From Candidatus Sulfotelmatobacter kueseliae (GTDB lineage Bacteria; Acidobacteriota; Terriglobia; Terriglobales; Acidobacteriaceae), in assembly GCA_900290255.1 (NCBI GenBank), contig OMOD01000121.1, forward strand, positions 37,161 to 101,160: a stretch of 64,000 nt of DNA, given 5' to 3'. Each line of letters starts with the position of its first letter. Positions within the stretch are counted from its first letter, which is position 1. The translations under genes and the position numbers were made by a program. The notes beneath the pieces are model-generated. The model was not told the origin of the DNA. It made no database searches and saw nothing but the letters and a program-made list of their open reading frames with translations. This document shows, piece after piece, positions 43,969 through 53,367 of this stretch.

Positions 43969-45556
43969 GGGAGTCTCTCAAGGGAAATGGAAATCGACGG
44001 CCGGTAAAGCCACCAGGACCGCGTCTGGCCATACTCTCCACAAGATTTTATACCGGGGATGGTTATGTGTCGCAGTGCTCGCCTTAGTCGCGGCGTTGGC
44101 CGCAGGCGTTGCGGCGCAGGAAGACCGCCCTGAAATCATGCCGGGCGAGCGCAAGGTTGCGGTCAAAAAAGATCTGGGGCCGCGGGCTCTGGGCCTGCTT
44201 CGGCTTTCCGCGGGTGGAAAGGCATCGCTCGTGCCCATCGCCATTCTCATTAACGGCAAGTTTTGGGACGCGACGGCGTACAAGGCCGCGCCCGTCCCGA
44301 TGGCGCTCGACCCGGGAACAGTGTATGAGATCGAGGCCACCGGCAACTCGCTGGGCCTGTTTACCGTCGGCACCGCCTTGCACAGTAATGCCGCGAACGC
44401 TCCCACTCCCTGGCTCGCGACTGGAGCGTGGCTTCCCGCAGGAGCAGAGACACCGAATAAGCCGCTGAAAGCAGAAACCGTTCCCCTGGGCATCGACACC
44501 GGGGATGCGCCGCCGCGCCTAACCAGGAATCCGCAGAAAGAGGCACCACCGGCCAGCACTGCACCGGCCACTCCGCCCGCCCCCGCACCAAGTTCCGGTG
44601 ACGAACCGCCTCGCCTGACCAAGCCGAAAGAAGAGACAACGGCGAGCACGGCACCGAATTCCTCCCCACCGAACGCCCCAACCGGAACCACAGGATCGAG
44701 TCAGGGAAGTGGTTCCAGTTCCACCGGGTCCGCGCCGCCGGCTGGATCCAAGCCCGCTGAAGCGAAGCCGCCAGATCGTCCCACAGAGCCTGCGAGTGAT
44801 AGCGGAGCTACTGAAGCGGGCCGGCCGCGACTTCGACGCGGAAAGCCCACTGAATCGCTGCCCGATGAGGAAATTCCCGGCTACAGTAAGCCCGGCGCTG
44901 CGCCGCCAGCAAGTGCCGCGAAGACAGTTGCGACCGCGGCCGCCCCTGAGCCCGTCCAGTTGATTCCGGCAATCTCCGATGCCGGCGGCCCCGAGCCGCG
45001 TTCGTACACCTTCGAGTGGTTGAAGGACGAGGAAGGGGAGCGCCGCCAGCAGATGATCGCTCTGGCCAAAGAACAACTCCGCTCCTATCTGGATGCTCAG
45101 GCGAAGGCGCAAGCTGGTCCGAAACCGGCAGGGTCGCAGGCGCAGCGGCATGCTCCGAGCAAGAAACCGCCAGAACCCGTTCTCGAAAATGTCCGCATGT
45201 TGACCTATGACCTGTGGACCACGAACCAGCCAGTAATGGTCTTCAGCGCGGAAGCGCACCTGCCGCCGTCCGCCGGAACCCAGGCGGCAGTCGAGCAAGG
45301 CCTGCAGTATTCGATCACTCTGGTGGCCTACCCGGATATCTACAACAACCTGCATAAGCTCTATGCCGGAATCACCGACAAGTACCATCTCGACCTCACG
45401 CCGCGTCTCGAGCTAATTGACGCGGTGGACGCTGACGGTGATGGCCGCGGCGAATTGCTCTTCCGGGAAACTTCGGATGCGGGCAGCGGTTGGATCATCT
45501 ACCGCGCCACCGCCGACACGTTGTGGAAGATGTACGACAGCCTGAACCCGGAGTAA
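43967..45556 (+). CDS. Pro/Ala-rich predicted membrane-anchored secreted protein
   Basis: A 529-residue protein. An N-terminal hydrophobic helix follows a basic stretch (ILYRGWLCVAVLALVAALAAGVAA, about residues 28-50). A beta-rich segment (about 50-150) with VPIAILINGKFWDATAYKAAP is followed by a long disordered Pro/Ser/Ala linker (about 175-330) with two copies of PPRLT. A C-terminal domain (about 335-529) has YTFEWLKDEEGERR and LELIDAVDADGDGRGELLFRE, the latter a DxDxDG calcium-type loop. No family is recognised. The ATG at 43967 is chosen; upstream codons overlap bcp. Confidence 0.65.
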   Translation: MGVSQGKWKSTAGKATRTASGHTLHKILYRGWLCVAVLALVAALAAGVAAQEDRPEIMPGERKVAVKKDLGPRALGLLRLSAGGKASLVPIAILINGKFWDATAYKAAPVPMALDPGTVYEIEATGNSLGLFTVGTALHSNAANAPTPWLATGAWLPAGAETPNKPLKAETVPLGIDTGDAPPRLTRNPQKEAPPASTAPATPPAPAPSSGDEPPRLTKPKEETTASTAPNSSPPNAPTGTTGSSQGSGSSSTGSAPPAGSKPAEAKPPDRPTEPASDSGATEAGRPRLRRGKPTESLPDEEIPGYSKPGAAPPASAAKTVATAAAPEPVQLIPAISDAGGPEPRSYTFEWLKDEEGERRQQMIALAKEQLRSYLDAQAKAQAGPKPAGSQAQRHAPSKKPPEPVLENVRMLTYDLWTTNQPVMVFSAEAHLPPSAGTQAAVEQGLQYSITLVAYPDIYNNLHKLYAGITDKYHLDLTPRLELIDAVDADGDGRGELLFRETSDAGSGWIIYRATADTLWKMYDSLNPE

Positions 45557-45682
45557 AAAACGCCTGCCGGCGCTTCCAGGCCCGCATGAGGCCATGTTTC
45601 GGTAGAATAGTGTGCTGGAACGCGAACAAAGGAGCCGGCTGACGACCCTCGGCCGCCACCATTCTTGAAGGAGCCCATCTAG

Positions 45683-47197
45683 TTGCGTCTCACACGCCGC
45701 AAGTTTGTGCTGTCCGCGCTGAGCGCTGGCGCCCTGTCCGCCCTGCCGGCCCTGTTCTCAGGGTGCAGCGTATCCTCGAAGGCAGGCACGGCAATACCGG
45801 CCGGCACGTCGGGGCGGCAGTTCGGTTCCTCTGCGGACATCGTATTTCCCCAGGGATTTTTCTGGGGTGCGGCCACTGCTTCTTATCAGATCGAGGGCTC
45901 CTGGAACGAAGATGGCAAAGGCGAATCCATATGGGACCGCTTCGCCCACACCCCAGGAAAAATCAAGAACGGCGACACCGGCGACGTGGCGTGCGATTCC
46001 TATCATCGCTGGCGCGAGGACATTGCGCTGATGCGGGCGATGAATCTGAACAGCTATCGCTTCTCGATTTCGTGGCCGCGGATTCAACCCTCGGGATCGG
46101 GGGGAGTCAATCCCAAAGGCATCGATTATTACAACCGCCTGGTGGACGGGCTGCTCGAGGCGCACATCCGGCCGTTCGTGACGCTTTATCACTGGGACCT
46201 GCCGCAGGCTCTGGAAGATGCCGGCGGATGGCCGAATCGCGACACCGCTGCGCGCTTTGCCGATTATGCGCAGTTAGTCGCGCAAGCGCTCGGCGACCGC
46301 GTTTCGGACTGGATGCTTTTCAACGAGCCGGATGCTTTTCTGGATCTGGGCTATCTCGAAGGCACACACGCGCCGGGGCGCAAGAGCCTGCTCGATTTCC
46401 TGCGTGCCACGCACATAGTCAACCTGGCGCAGGGCGAGGGATTCCGCGCGCTCAAGGCGGCGCGGCCGAAAGCGCGCGTGGGCGGGGCGTTCAGCATGTC
46501 GTCGTGTGAGCCGGCCGGCCATTCCGAAGAAGACAAGCTGGCGGCAGAACGCGCCCATGCCATCACCAATATCTGGTTCCTCGAGCCGGCGTTGCGCGGG
46601 CGGTATCCCGAGGCGCTCACGTTTCTGCCGGAGACTGCCATGGGCGTCAAGTCCGGCGATATGGAGAAGACACGGGCTCCGCTCGATTTCATCGGCATCA
46701 ATCTTTACTACCGCACGATCGCCTCTGCCCCCGCTGCCATGGAGCGCGCCGTGCACGCTCAGGAATGGCTGTTCCCGGTCAAGATGGACCCGGGACACGA
46801 AGGCCCCATGACCGACATCGGCTGGGAAGTCTGGCCCAAGTCTCTGTACGACATGGTCATGCGCATCACGCGCGACTACAACCGGCCGGTCATCGAGATT
46901 ACCGAGAGTGGATGCGCCTACAACGATGGGCCGGACCGAAGCGGAGTGATTCACGACACGCGCCGCGTTTCTTATCACCACGACTACCTGGCGGCGCTGG
47001 CCCAGGCCATGGCCGAAGGCGCCGACGTGCGCGGATATCACGCCTGGAGCCTCATGGACAACTTCGAATGGGCCGACGGATTCAGCCAGCGCTTCGGCCT
47101 GGCTTACGTGGACTACAAGACGCAAAAGCGAATCATCAAAGACTCAGGGCGATGGTACGCGGGGGTGGCAGCGGAAAGCCGTGTGGGACCGGGGTAG
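45683..47197 (+). CDS. Tat-type lipoprotein beta-glucosidase (GH1)
   Basis: A 504-residue GH1 enzyme preceded by a twin-arginine signal: TRRKFVLSALSAG and a lipobox LFSGC, so it is probably exported folded and lipidated. GH1 motifs include FFWGAATASYQIEGSWNEDGKG in parts, TLYHWDLPQ, acid/base Glu in LFNEPDAF, and nucleophile Glu in IEITESGCAYND. HAWSLMDNFEWADGFSQRFGL ends the barrel. It starts with TTG; GAAGGAG lies upstream. Most GH1 enzymes are cytoplasmic, so a Tat lipoprotein form is notable. Confidence 0.9.
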   Translation: MRLTRRKFVLSALSAGALSALPALFSGCSVSSKAGTAIPAGTSGRQFGSSADIVFPQGFFWGAATASYQIEGSWNEDGKGESIWDRFAHTPGKIKNGDTGDVACDSYHRWREDIALMRAMNLNSYRFSISWPRIQPSGSGGVNPKGIDYYNRLVDGLLEAHIRPFVTLYHWDLPQALEDAGGWPNRDTAARFADYAQLVAQALGDRVSDWMLFNEPDAFLDLGYLEGTHAPGRKSLLDFLRATHIVNLAQGEGFRALKAARPKARVGGAFSMSSCEPAGHSEEDKLAAERAHAITNIWFLEPALRGRYPEALTFLPETAMGVKSGDMEKTRAPLDFIGINLYYRTIASAPAAMERAVHAQEWLFPVKMDPGHEGPMTDIGWEVWPKSLYDMVMRITRDYNRPVIEITESGCAYNDGPDRSGVIHDTRRVSYHHDYLAALAQAMAEGADVRGYHAWSLMDNFEWADGFSQRFGLAYVDYKTQKRIIKDSGRWYAGVAAESRVGPG

Positions 47198-47305
47198 ATT
47201 GCAGACTCTGGATTCTGGATTGCAGATTTTAGATTTCAGAATGCAGAATGCAGGACGAAACCATAACGATCAATCTGCAATCTGGAAATCTGAAATCTGC
47301 AATTA
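47198..47305. repeat. Iterated-word hairpin after the GH1 gene
   Basis: ATTGCAGATTTTAGATTTCAG words on the left face AATCTGAAATCTGCAAT (about 47287-47303) on the right. This makes an imperfect stem of GATTGCAGA/GATTTCAGA-type units. It is the same architecture as 34455-34511 and 57666-57725 but with a different word. Confidence 0.6.
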
Positions 47306-47363
47306 GGGATCCTTCGCTTCGCTCAGGATGACCGCGCCGGGCTCGGACGCCCGGCAATCGCGG

Positions 47364-48038
47364 TCACTTCTGCTGCATTACCAACTCCCCATTCTCCACT
47401 TTCACGCCGCCGACGTTGTCGGGCAGCTTCAGCCGGTCGCGCTCCTCGGCCAGCTTCTTCTGCAGCGCCGGATTCACCAGCGAGACCGGAATATCCAAAT
47501 CGCCGACTTTGAATTCCGTAGGATCGAACGTGGCGTAGCCATCTTTTTCGCCGATGTGGCCGGAAATCGTGATCCACACGTCTTTGCCGGCAATCTGGGT
47601 AAGGAACTGGCCGTGCACGACGTCACCGTCGAAACTAACCTGCTGGTCTTTGATGACGGGGGCACCGCTGCCGACGTCGGAGTTGGGAGTAATGCCTGAC
47701 GCCCCGGCCGCTCCAAGCGATTGCGCCAGCACGGCGCTGATCTCGTCGGAATTGATGTGCACCTCGGCCTTGGGGCTCTGTGTCGCAGACGATGCCATGT
47801 GTCCGGCGTCGGGCTTGGCGGTATCCGTGGATCCGGGAGATCCGCTCGCCGGCGACGTCTGCGACGCCTGCTGGAACTGAGTCATCTTCTGGTCGAAGGA
47901 TTGGGCGTGCTCGGCGATCGCGGCGGGCGTCTGTGGCTGCGCCACCGGCGTGGGCCGCTTCAGGACCAGGATGATGGCTACCAGCGACGCCACCAGCGTC
48001 GCGATGCTGATAATGCGGTCGAGCTTGAATTTCTTCAT
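47364..48038 (-). CDS. Membrane-anchored protein, unknown function
   Basis: A 224-residue protein with an N-terminal TM anchor (IISIATLVASLVAIILVL) and a Ser/Ala/Pro-rich linker (about 30-90). A beta-rich outer domain has VHINSDEISAVLAQSLG, VIKDQQVSFDGDVVHGQFLTQIAGKDVWITISGHIGEKDGYATF and a C-terminal GGVKVENGELVMQQK. It resembles periplasmic lipid-binding-like proteins in pattern only; no family is assigned. The ATG at 48038 fits the anchor. Confidence 0.6.
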   Translation of the reverse strand: MKKFKLDRIISIATLVASLVAIILVLKRPTPVAQPQTPAAIAEHAQSFDQKMTQFQQASQTSPASGSPGSTDTAKPDAGHMASSATQSPKAEVHINSDEISAVLAQSLGAAGASGITPNSDVGSGAPVIKDQQVSFDGDVVHGQFLTQIAGKDVWITISGHIGEKDGYATFDPTEFKVGDLDIPVSLVNPALQKKLAEERDRLKLPDNVGGVKVENGELVMQQK

Positions 48039-48256
48039 AGCGAATCTCGCGCGGTCAGCCCCAAACGGACAGAAGACAGGCAGGCCCAGTGTTATGGTAG
48101 CGGGCCGGCGAGACAACGTTGAGATGACCAAAGTGATGGTCCGGGAGAATGGTGGCGGGAATTGGTTGCAGCCTGCTCAAAGCAGACCCATGGCACTCTC
48201 GCAGCGACCTTTGAGGCGGCAGTTCTCGGGACTGGGTGGGAGCCGGGTTCCGGGCG

Positions 48257-48631
48257 CTAGACTAGCTTCAATACTTTCTCCAACGATGTTACCAACGCTT
48301 CAGGGGTGTCTTCCTTTAGTACCAACGCATCCGCCACTGCACGAATGCCGTCCACAGGTGCCTTCGTTTCCGCCAGCACGATGGTGGGAACCTGCGGCCA
48401 AAGTCGTTTGATCTCCTGTGCGATAAGCGTCACTTCCGAGTGATTGCGGTCCAGGTCGAGCACCACGGCATCCACCGGCTCAGCGGTTGCCAATTTAATC
48501 GCCTCAAATCCGTTGCTTGAATGCAGGACCCGAAACCCCGCGCGGTGCAGGTACCGCGCATGGGTCGTCAAACTTCTGTGGTCGCAGCAGAAATGGAGAA
48601 TCGTGTGGCGCCTCTCGCGCTGTCCGGACAT
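48257..48631 (-). CDS. Stand-alone receiver-like (CheY-fold) protein
   Basis: A 124-residue protein. The receiver pattern is TILHFCCDHRSLTTHARYLHRAGF, a candidate Asp in VDAVVLDLDRN, TIVLAETKAPVDG and a Lys in DALVLKEDTPEALV. The N-terminal acidic pair is reduced (CCDH), so phosphorylation is uncertain. It lies 129 bp downstream of the Crp/Fnr gene on the same strand. The ATG at 48631 is preferred because the upstream extension reads through GC-rich non-coding DNA. Confidence 0.7.
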   Translation of the reverse strand: MSGQRERRHTILHFCCDHRSLTTHARYLHRAGFRVLHSSNGFEAIKLATAEPVDAVVLDLDRNHSEVTLIAQEIKRLWPQVPTIVLAETKAPVDGIRAVADALVLKEDTPEALVTSLEKVLKLV

Positions 48632-48760
48632 CTCGCCCCCCGTTTCCCGGGGGCTGCAGTCCCCCTCCGCAGCCCCCGATAAGCGGATCATCAACCCAGG
48701 CCATATTGGCATTCCGGGGGTTACCGAGGTTGTGCAATATTGCACATTTTTCAAAAAACA

Positions 48761-49408
48761 TTACTCGTGCAGGACCACATCGAGAAGGGTCTCTTTGATG
48801 CGCAATTCGCCGTTGTACTCGATGAAACCCATGTCGCGGAACTTGTTCATGAAGAAACTGATGCGCGCCCGCGTGGTGCCCACCATTTCGGCGAGTACCT
48901 CATGGGTGATTTTCGGGGCCAGAAAAGACTCCCGCCTGCCTTTCTTGACGAAGCGAGCCAGCAGCAGGAGCGTGCGGGCGAGCCGTTTTTCCGAGGAATT
49001 GAAGAGCTGGTCGATCAGGTCTTCCTGCACGCGGACAATATGCGCCAGCAAGTAGGTTACGAACAGCTCGGAAAAGTCATGCTCCTGGCGCAAGAGCCGG
49101 TTAACGACCGACTTCTCGATCCGGGTTACGAGGCATTCGCTCATGGCCACGGCCGTGGCCAGCCGCCCCTTGTGTCCGGTCAAACTCTCCTGGCCAAAAA
49201 AATCTTCCGGCCCCAGCAATCCCACGACGGCCTCTTTGCCCTGCGATGAGGTGACCACCAGCTTCACTCGTCCCTTTCTCAGGTAGAAAAGGTCCGAACC
49301 GGGATCTCCCTGCGAGTAAACTACCTGCTTGCTTTGGCATTGAAGGAGCTTCTTCCCTGCTCCAGGCTCGGAGAGGAAAGTCTGCGGGTTGAACGCGACG
49401 CACGCCAT
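48761..49408 (-). CDS. Crp/Fnr-family transcriptional regulator
   Basis: A 215-residue regulator. A cyclic-nucleotide-binding-like beta-roll (about 20-125) has QVVYSQGDPGSDLFYLRKGRVKL and LLGPEDFFGQESL. A C-terminal winged helix (about 150-215) has APKITHEVLAEMVGTTRARISFFMNKFRDMGFI. FNR cluster cysteines are not arranged in the usual pattern, and the strict CRP cAMP residues are not seen, so the ligand is unknown. Targets are also unknown; the downstream receiver gene may be one. Confidence 0.88.
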   Translation of the reverse strand: MACVAFNPQTFLSEPGAGKKLLQCQSKQVVYSQGDPGSDLFYLRKGRVKLVVTSSQGKEAVVGLLGPEDFFGQESLTGHKGRLATAVAMSECLVTRIEKSVVNRLLRQEHDFSELFVTYLLAHIVRVQEDLIDQLFNSSEKRLARTLLLLARFVKKGRRESFLAPKITHEVLAEMVGTTRARISFFMNKFRDMGFIEYNGELRIKETLLDVVLHE

Positions 49409-49693
49409 ATGTGCCTCCCGTTCGGAGACTTCACTCGCTGGTCAGCGCGCCCGAGTCACTTCCGAAGCTGGCAGGCCCTTCATTCCATGGCCTGCACTAC
49501 GACACGACGAGAGATAGTCTCTGGCAACTCGGAATCCGTCATCCCGTCCCAGGGGAAAAGGATTCTGTACTAGCTCATAGTATTACGACACATTTGGTGT
49601 AGCAACACTCCGATCGGAGTAGACGCCGCAATCTATCTGCTGCCGATCGAACAGGTCCGGGGCTGCTCGTGGGCTTCGGGCCGTCCCGCAAGG

Positions 49694-51169
49694 TCACTCC
49701 AGCTTCTTCGCCAGCAGTTCGTTCACAATCTGCGGGCTGGCCTGGCCCTTCGACACCCTCATCACCTGGCCCACGAAGAATCCGAGCATGGTTTTCTTGC
49801 CCGCGCGGTACTGTTCCAACTGCTTGGGATTGGCGGCGAGAACTTCGTCAATGATCTTCTCCAGCGCCGACGTATCAGTGGATTGCTGCGGGCGGCCTTC
49901 TTCCTCGTAGACCACGGGAAAATCTTTGCCGCGCTCGAAACACAGGTCGTACAGATCCTTGAGCATCTTGCCTGAGATCGTGCCCGTCTCGACCAGATCG
50001 GCTGACGCTGCGACTCCCCGCATGGAAATTGGAGAGCGCTCGATATCGATGCCCTTGGCCTTGAGGCGGCCCATCAGTTCGCCCTGCACCAGGTTGGCGA
50101 CGCGCTTGGGATTTTTCGCCGCTTTCGCGGCCTCCTCGAACTGATCGGCCAGCGACTTGGAAACGGTCAGCACCTGCGCGTCGTATTCCGTGATGCCGTA
50201 GTCCTTCACCATGCGCGCGCGGCGCGCCTCGGGCAATTCGGGCAAGGCGTGGGCGATCTCGGCTTTCCATTTTTCGTCCACCACCAGCGGGAGCAGGTCA
50301 GGCTCGGGGAAATACCGGTAATCGTGCGCCTGCTCTTTCGAGCGCATGCCGTACGTCTTGCCTTCGTTGGCGTTGTAGAGGCGCGTCTCCTGCGTGATCG
50401 TGCCTCCCGATTCGATCACGTCAATCTGCCGGCCGATTTCGTATTCCAGCGCCTCGCGAATGAAGCGGAAAGAATTCACGTTTTTGATTTCAGTCTTGAT
50501 GCCGAACTCCTTCTGCCCGCGCGGCCGCACGCTGACGTTGGCGTCGCAGCGCAGCGAGCCTTCTTCCATGTTGCAGTCGCTGACCGCGGTGTAGAGGATG
50601 ATTTCCTTCAATCGCGTCAGGTATTCATAGGCCTCGTCGGGCGAGGAGATCTCGGGCTGGCTGACGATTTCGATCAGCGGCACGCCGGTACGGTTGAGAT
50701 CAATGGCAGTCTTCTCTTCGGCGCCCGGAAACCCTTCGTGCAGGCTCTTGCCCGCGTCTTCTTCCATGTGCACGCGGGTAATGCCGATTTTCTTCTTGCC
50801 TTCGCCGGACGGAACTTCGATGTAGCCGCGTTCGGCCAGCGGCTTGTCGTACTGCGAAATCTGGTAGCCCTTGGGCAGGTCGGGGTAGAAGTAATTCTTG
50901 CGCGCGAAGATGGACGTCTCGTTGATGCGGCAATTCAGCGCCATCGCCGCCAGCGTGGCGAACTCAACCGCCTTCCGGTTGAGCACGGGCAGCGCGCCTG
51001 GCATTCCCAGGCAGACCGGGCAGACGTTGGTGTTCGGCGGAGCTCCGAATCGCGTCGAGCAGGAGCAGAAAATCTTGGTCGCCGTCAGAAGCTGGACGTG
51101 AACTTCGAGGCCGATCACCGGCTCAAACCTGGCGTGGGTGGCGACGGAAGTTTCTGCGGCCGAGGACAT
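49694..51169 (-). CDS. gatB: Aspartyl/glutamyl-tRNA(Asn/Gln) amidotransferase subunit B
   Basis: A 491-residue GatB, the kinase/transamidase partner of GatCA that makes Gln-tRNA or Asn-tRNA. Motifs are [65 protein letters not shown] and [13 protein letters not shown]. The C-terminal YqeY-like tail is complete. gatA and gatC are not in the window, so the subunits are unlinked here. Confidence 0.97.
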   Translation of the reverse strand: MSSAAETSVATHARFEPVIGLEVHVQLLTATKIFCSCSTRFGAPPNTNVCPVCLGMPGALPVLNRKAVEFATLAAMALNCRINETSIFARKNYFYPDLPKGYQISQYDKPLAERGYIEVPSGEGKKKIGITRVHMEEDAGKSLHEGFPGAEEKTAIDLNRTGVPLIEIVSQPEISSPDEAYEYLTRLKEIILYTAVSDCNMEEGSLRCDANVSVRPRGQKEFGIKTEIKNVNSFRFIREALEYEIGRQIDVIESGGTITQETRLYNANEGKTYGMRSKEQAHDYRYFPEPDLLPLVVDEKWKAEIAHALPELPEARRARMVKDYGITEYDAQVLTVSKSLADQFEEAAKAAKNPKRVANLVQGELMGRLKAKGIDIERSPISMRGVAASADLVETGTISGKMLKDLYDLCFERGKDFPVVYEEEGRPQQSTDTSALEKIIDEVLAANPKQLEQYRAGKKTMLGFFVGQVMRVSKGQASPQIVNELLAKKLE

Positions 51170-51238
51170 AGCAGGAGATTATAAGGCCCGGGCGAGCGAA
51201 GCGAGGCGGAGAGGCCTCCCTATGCAGAGCAGTTGCAA

Positions 51239-51286
51239 GGGAGATCCCTCGGCCCGCTGGTGAAAGCGCGGGCCTTCGGGATGACG
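51239..51286. repeat. Second copy of the 48-bp half of the hairpin element
   Basis: Matches 13030-13077 at 46 of 48 positions, starting GGGAGATCCCTCGG and ending GGGATGACG. The left arm of the hairpin seen at 12964-13010 is only partly preserved here (GGCGAGCGAAGCGAGG...). Confidence 0.75.
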
Positions 51287-51315
51287 CCAAAATTCAAAAC
51301 TCAGCCGCGATTGAA

Positions 51316-51972
51316 TTACGGGTTTTTCGGCGCATTCAGATACTTGTCCATCGCGATTTCGAAGAACAGAAGCTCACGGCCGTTCGAGTCGGCCACGCCG
51401 GTAATATCCATGAGCGCACCGGCCAGGGGCGACGAAATTCCGCCCACATCGAAGAACAGGAACCCCGACTGTGTGGTGTGCGGCTCGACGGCCTTGGCGG
51501 CGAACTGCGACGATTCGATTTCATCCATTTCTTTCTGGCTGATCGTGCCCTTCACGGTCTTGTGCGGAATGGGAAACGGGCTGGGCTTGGTGTTGGCCTG
51601 CGGATTCGACAGCCGCCGGTAGATGTCTTCCGGGGACGTGGGCGTGAGCCTTGAGCGATTCGCAGTGGTCAACTCGATTTCCATGTTGGCGAGGGAAATC
51701 GGCTGATCGCCGTCGTTGGTCACTAGGAAGAAAACCGGCAGAAATCCGTGCTCCGCAAAGTTCACGGAAAAAATCTTTGCTTTTTCCTGGGTGTCGTAGG
51801 GATCGGCGGCGATGGCGACTTTCTCATCACGATGGAAATCGTGCGCAGGATAGTTTATGGCGGCCTTCGCGACAGGCTTCACAAAGTTCTTGGCCGCCAG
51901 AGCAAGCGGGAGCAACAACGCCACCGAGAGCACTCGAACCACTGGGGATGAAGTGAACCGCGAGAGTTGCAT
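51316..51972 (-). CDS. Secreted protein, unknown function
   Basis: A 218-residue protein with a signal peptide (VVRVLSVALLLPLALAA). The mature part has KAAINYPAHDFHRDEKVAIAADPYDT, a beta-rich FLPVFFLVTNDGDQPISLANMEIEL and a later GFLFFDVGGI. The middle strands look like an immunoglobulin-like or COG-type periplasmic fold, but no family is recognised. The frame extends far upstream into the opposite strand of waaA; that part is not accepted. It is divergent from waaA with a 48-bp gap. Confidence 0.65.
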   Translation of the reverse strand: MQLSRFTSSPVVRVLSVALLLPLALAAKNFVKPVAKAAINYPAHDFHRDEKVAIAADPYDTQEKAKIFSVNFAEHGFLPVFFLVTNDGDQPISLANMEIELTTANRSRLTPTSPEDIYRRLSNPQANTKPSPFPIPHKTVKGTISQKEMDEIESSQFAAKAVEPHTTQSGFLFFDVGGISSPLAGALMDITGVADSNGRELLFFEIAMDKYLNAPKNP

Positions 51973-52020
51973 GCTGTGATTATAGGGCGAGGTGCGCGTG
52001 CTGCGGGTAGCCGGTTTAGA

Positions 52021-53367
52021 ATGGGCAGCTTGAGCTATTTTCTCTACAGTCTGGCGCTGGCGGCGGGAATGCTGTTGAGCCTGCCCTACTGGCTCTACCA
52101 GATCCTGCGGCACGGCAAATACAGGTCCGGTTTTGCGGAGCGCATGGGCAGAGTTCCCGCCCGTCTGACTGCGGCGAGGACGGATAGCACGCGCTCGAGA
52201 CCAGTGATCTGGGTCCATGCCGTTTCCGTAGGCGAGGTGCTGGCGGTCGGTGGTCTGGTCGAGGAAATGCGGCGGGGCTTCCCGACGCATCGCGTGCTGG
52301 TGACGACCACGACCGGCACCGGTCAGGAACTCGCCCGCGCCCGCTTCGGCCGAGAAAACGTTTGTCACTTCCCGCTCGATTTCGCCTTCGCCATCCGGCC
52401 TTATCTGCGGGCTTTGCAGCCGGAGTTAGTCGTGCTTGCCGAGACTGAATTCTGGCCGAATTTCTTGCGGCTGGCGCATGCGAGCGGGGCGCGCATCGCC
52501 GTTGTCAACGCGCGCATCTCGGACCGCTCGTGGCCAAACTACCGCCGCTTCCGCTGGGCGTTCAGCAAAATGCTCGCCCAGGTGGACCTGCTTCTGGCAC
52601 AGACACAGCAAGACCGGGTGCGGCTTGAGTCCATCGGGGCAGTGCCCGGGCGGGTGCAGATTGCGGGCAATCTCAAGTTCGATGTGAGCCCGGCGTCGCC
52701 GCCGCCTATGGTGGAAAGTCTCCGCCGATCGCTCGCAGCCGAGGGCGCCGGACCCGTGTTGGTCTGCGGCAGTACGGTCGAAGGCGAGGAACCGCCGCTC
52801 CTGAAGGCGTTTGAGAATATTCAGGTCGAGCATCCGCGGGCCGTCATGATGCTGGCCCCGCGGCGTCCCGAGCGCTTCGACGAGGTCGCGATCCTGTTGC
52901 AGCAACTCGGGATTCGCTCGTGCCGGCGTTCGCGCTGGCAGGGAGAACCGCTCGCCGGCGGCGTCCTCCTGGTGGATTCGATTGGCGAGCTGGCCGCACT
53001 CTATGCCCTGGCCGATGTCGCGTTTGTTGGTGGAAGCCTGGTGCCGCGCGGAGGGCACAATATCATCGAACCGGCGCAGCATGGTGTGGCCATCGTGGTT
53101 GGAACTCACACCGAGAATTTTCGCGATATGGTCGCGCTGTTTCAGCGCCAGGACGCGGTGCGCATCGTGACCTTGTCCGACTTGCCCCTGACCCTGATGC
53201 ACCTGCTGGCCAATGATGCGGAACGGCGGGTTTTGGGCCGGCGCGCCGCCGAAACCATGCAGTCCCAGGCGGGGGCTACGGCCCGGACGCTGGAAGCACT
53301 GAAGGCGTTACTCGCGGCCAACCGCGATCCTCGGCCGGTTTCAGCCCAGGCAGCGCATACGGATTGA
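52021..53367 (+). CDS. waaA: 3-deoxy-D-manno-octulosonic acid transferase (Kdo transferase)
   Basis: A 448-residue membrane-associated glycosyltransferase adding Kdo to lipid A precursor. An N-terminal TM anchor (YFLYSLALAAGMLLSLPYWLY) leads to GRVPARL, IWVHAVSVGEVLAVGGLVEEM, VLAETEFWPNFLRL and FVGGSLVPRGGHNIIEPAQHGV. It opens a run of LPS inner-core genes. lpxK follows with a 4-bp overlap. Whether one or two Kdo residues are added cannot be told. Confidence 0.94.
   Translation: MGSLSYFLYSLALAAGMLLSLPYWLYQILRHGKYRSGFAERMGRVPARLTAARTDSTRSRPVIWVHAVSVGEVLAVGGLVEEMRRGFPTHRVLVTTTTGTGQELARARFGRENVCHFPLDFAFAIRPYLRALQPELVVLAETEFWPNFLRLAHASGARIAVVNARISDRSWPNYRRFRWAFSKMLAQVDLLLAQTQQDRVRLESIGAVPGRVQIAGNLKFDVSPASPPPMVESLRRSLAAEGAGPVLVCGSTVEGEEPPLLKAFENIQVEHPRAVMMLAPRRPERFDEVAILLQQLGIRSCRRSRWQGEPLAGGVLLVDSIGELAALYALADVAFVGGSLVPRGGHNIIEPAQHGVAIVVGTHTENFRDMVALFQRQDAVRIVTLSDLPLTLMHLLANDAERRVLGRRAAETMQSQAGATARTLEALKALLAANRDPRPVSAQAAHTD

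Noticed and set aside
47198..47305. CRISPR-like array
   Set aside because: The repeated words are short, imperfect and form a single inverted pair; there are no equal-length spacers and no cas genes.
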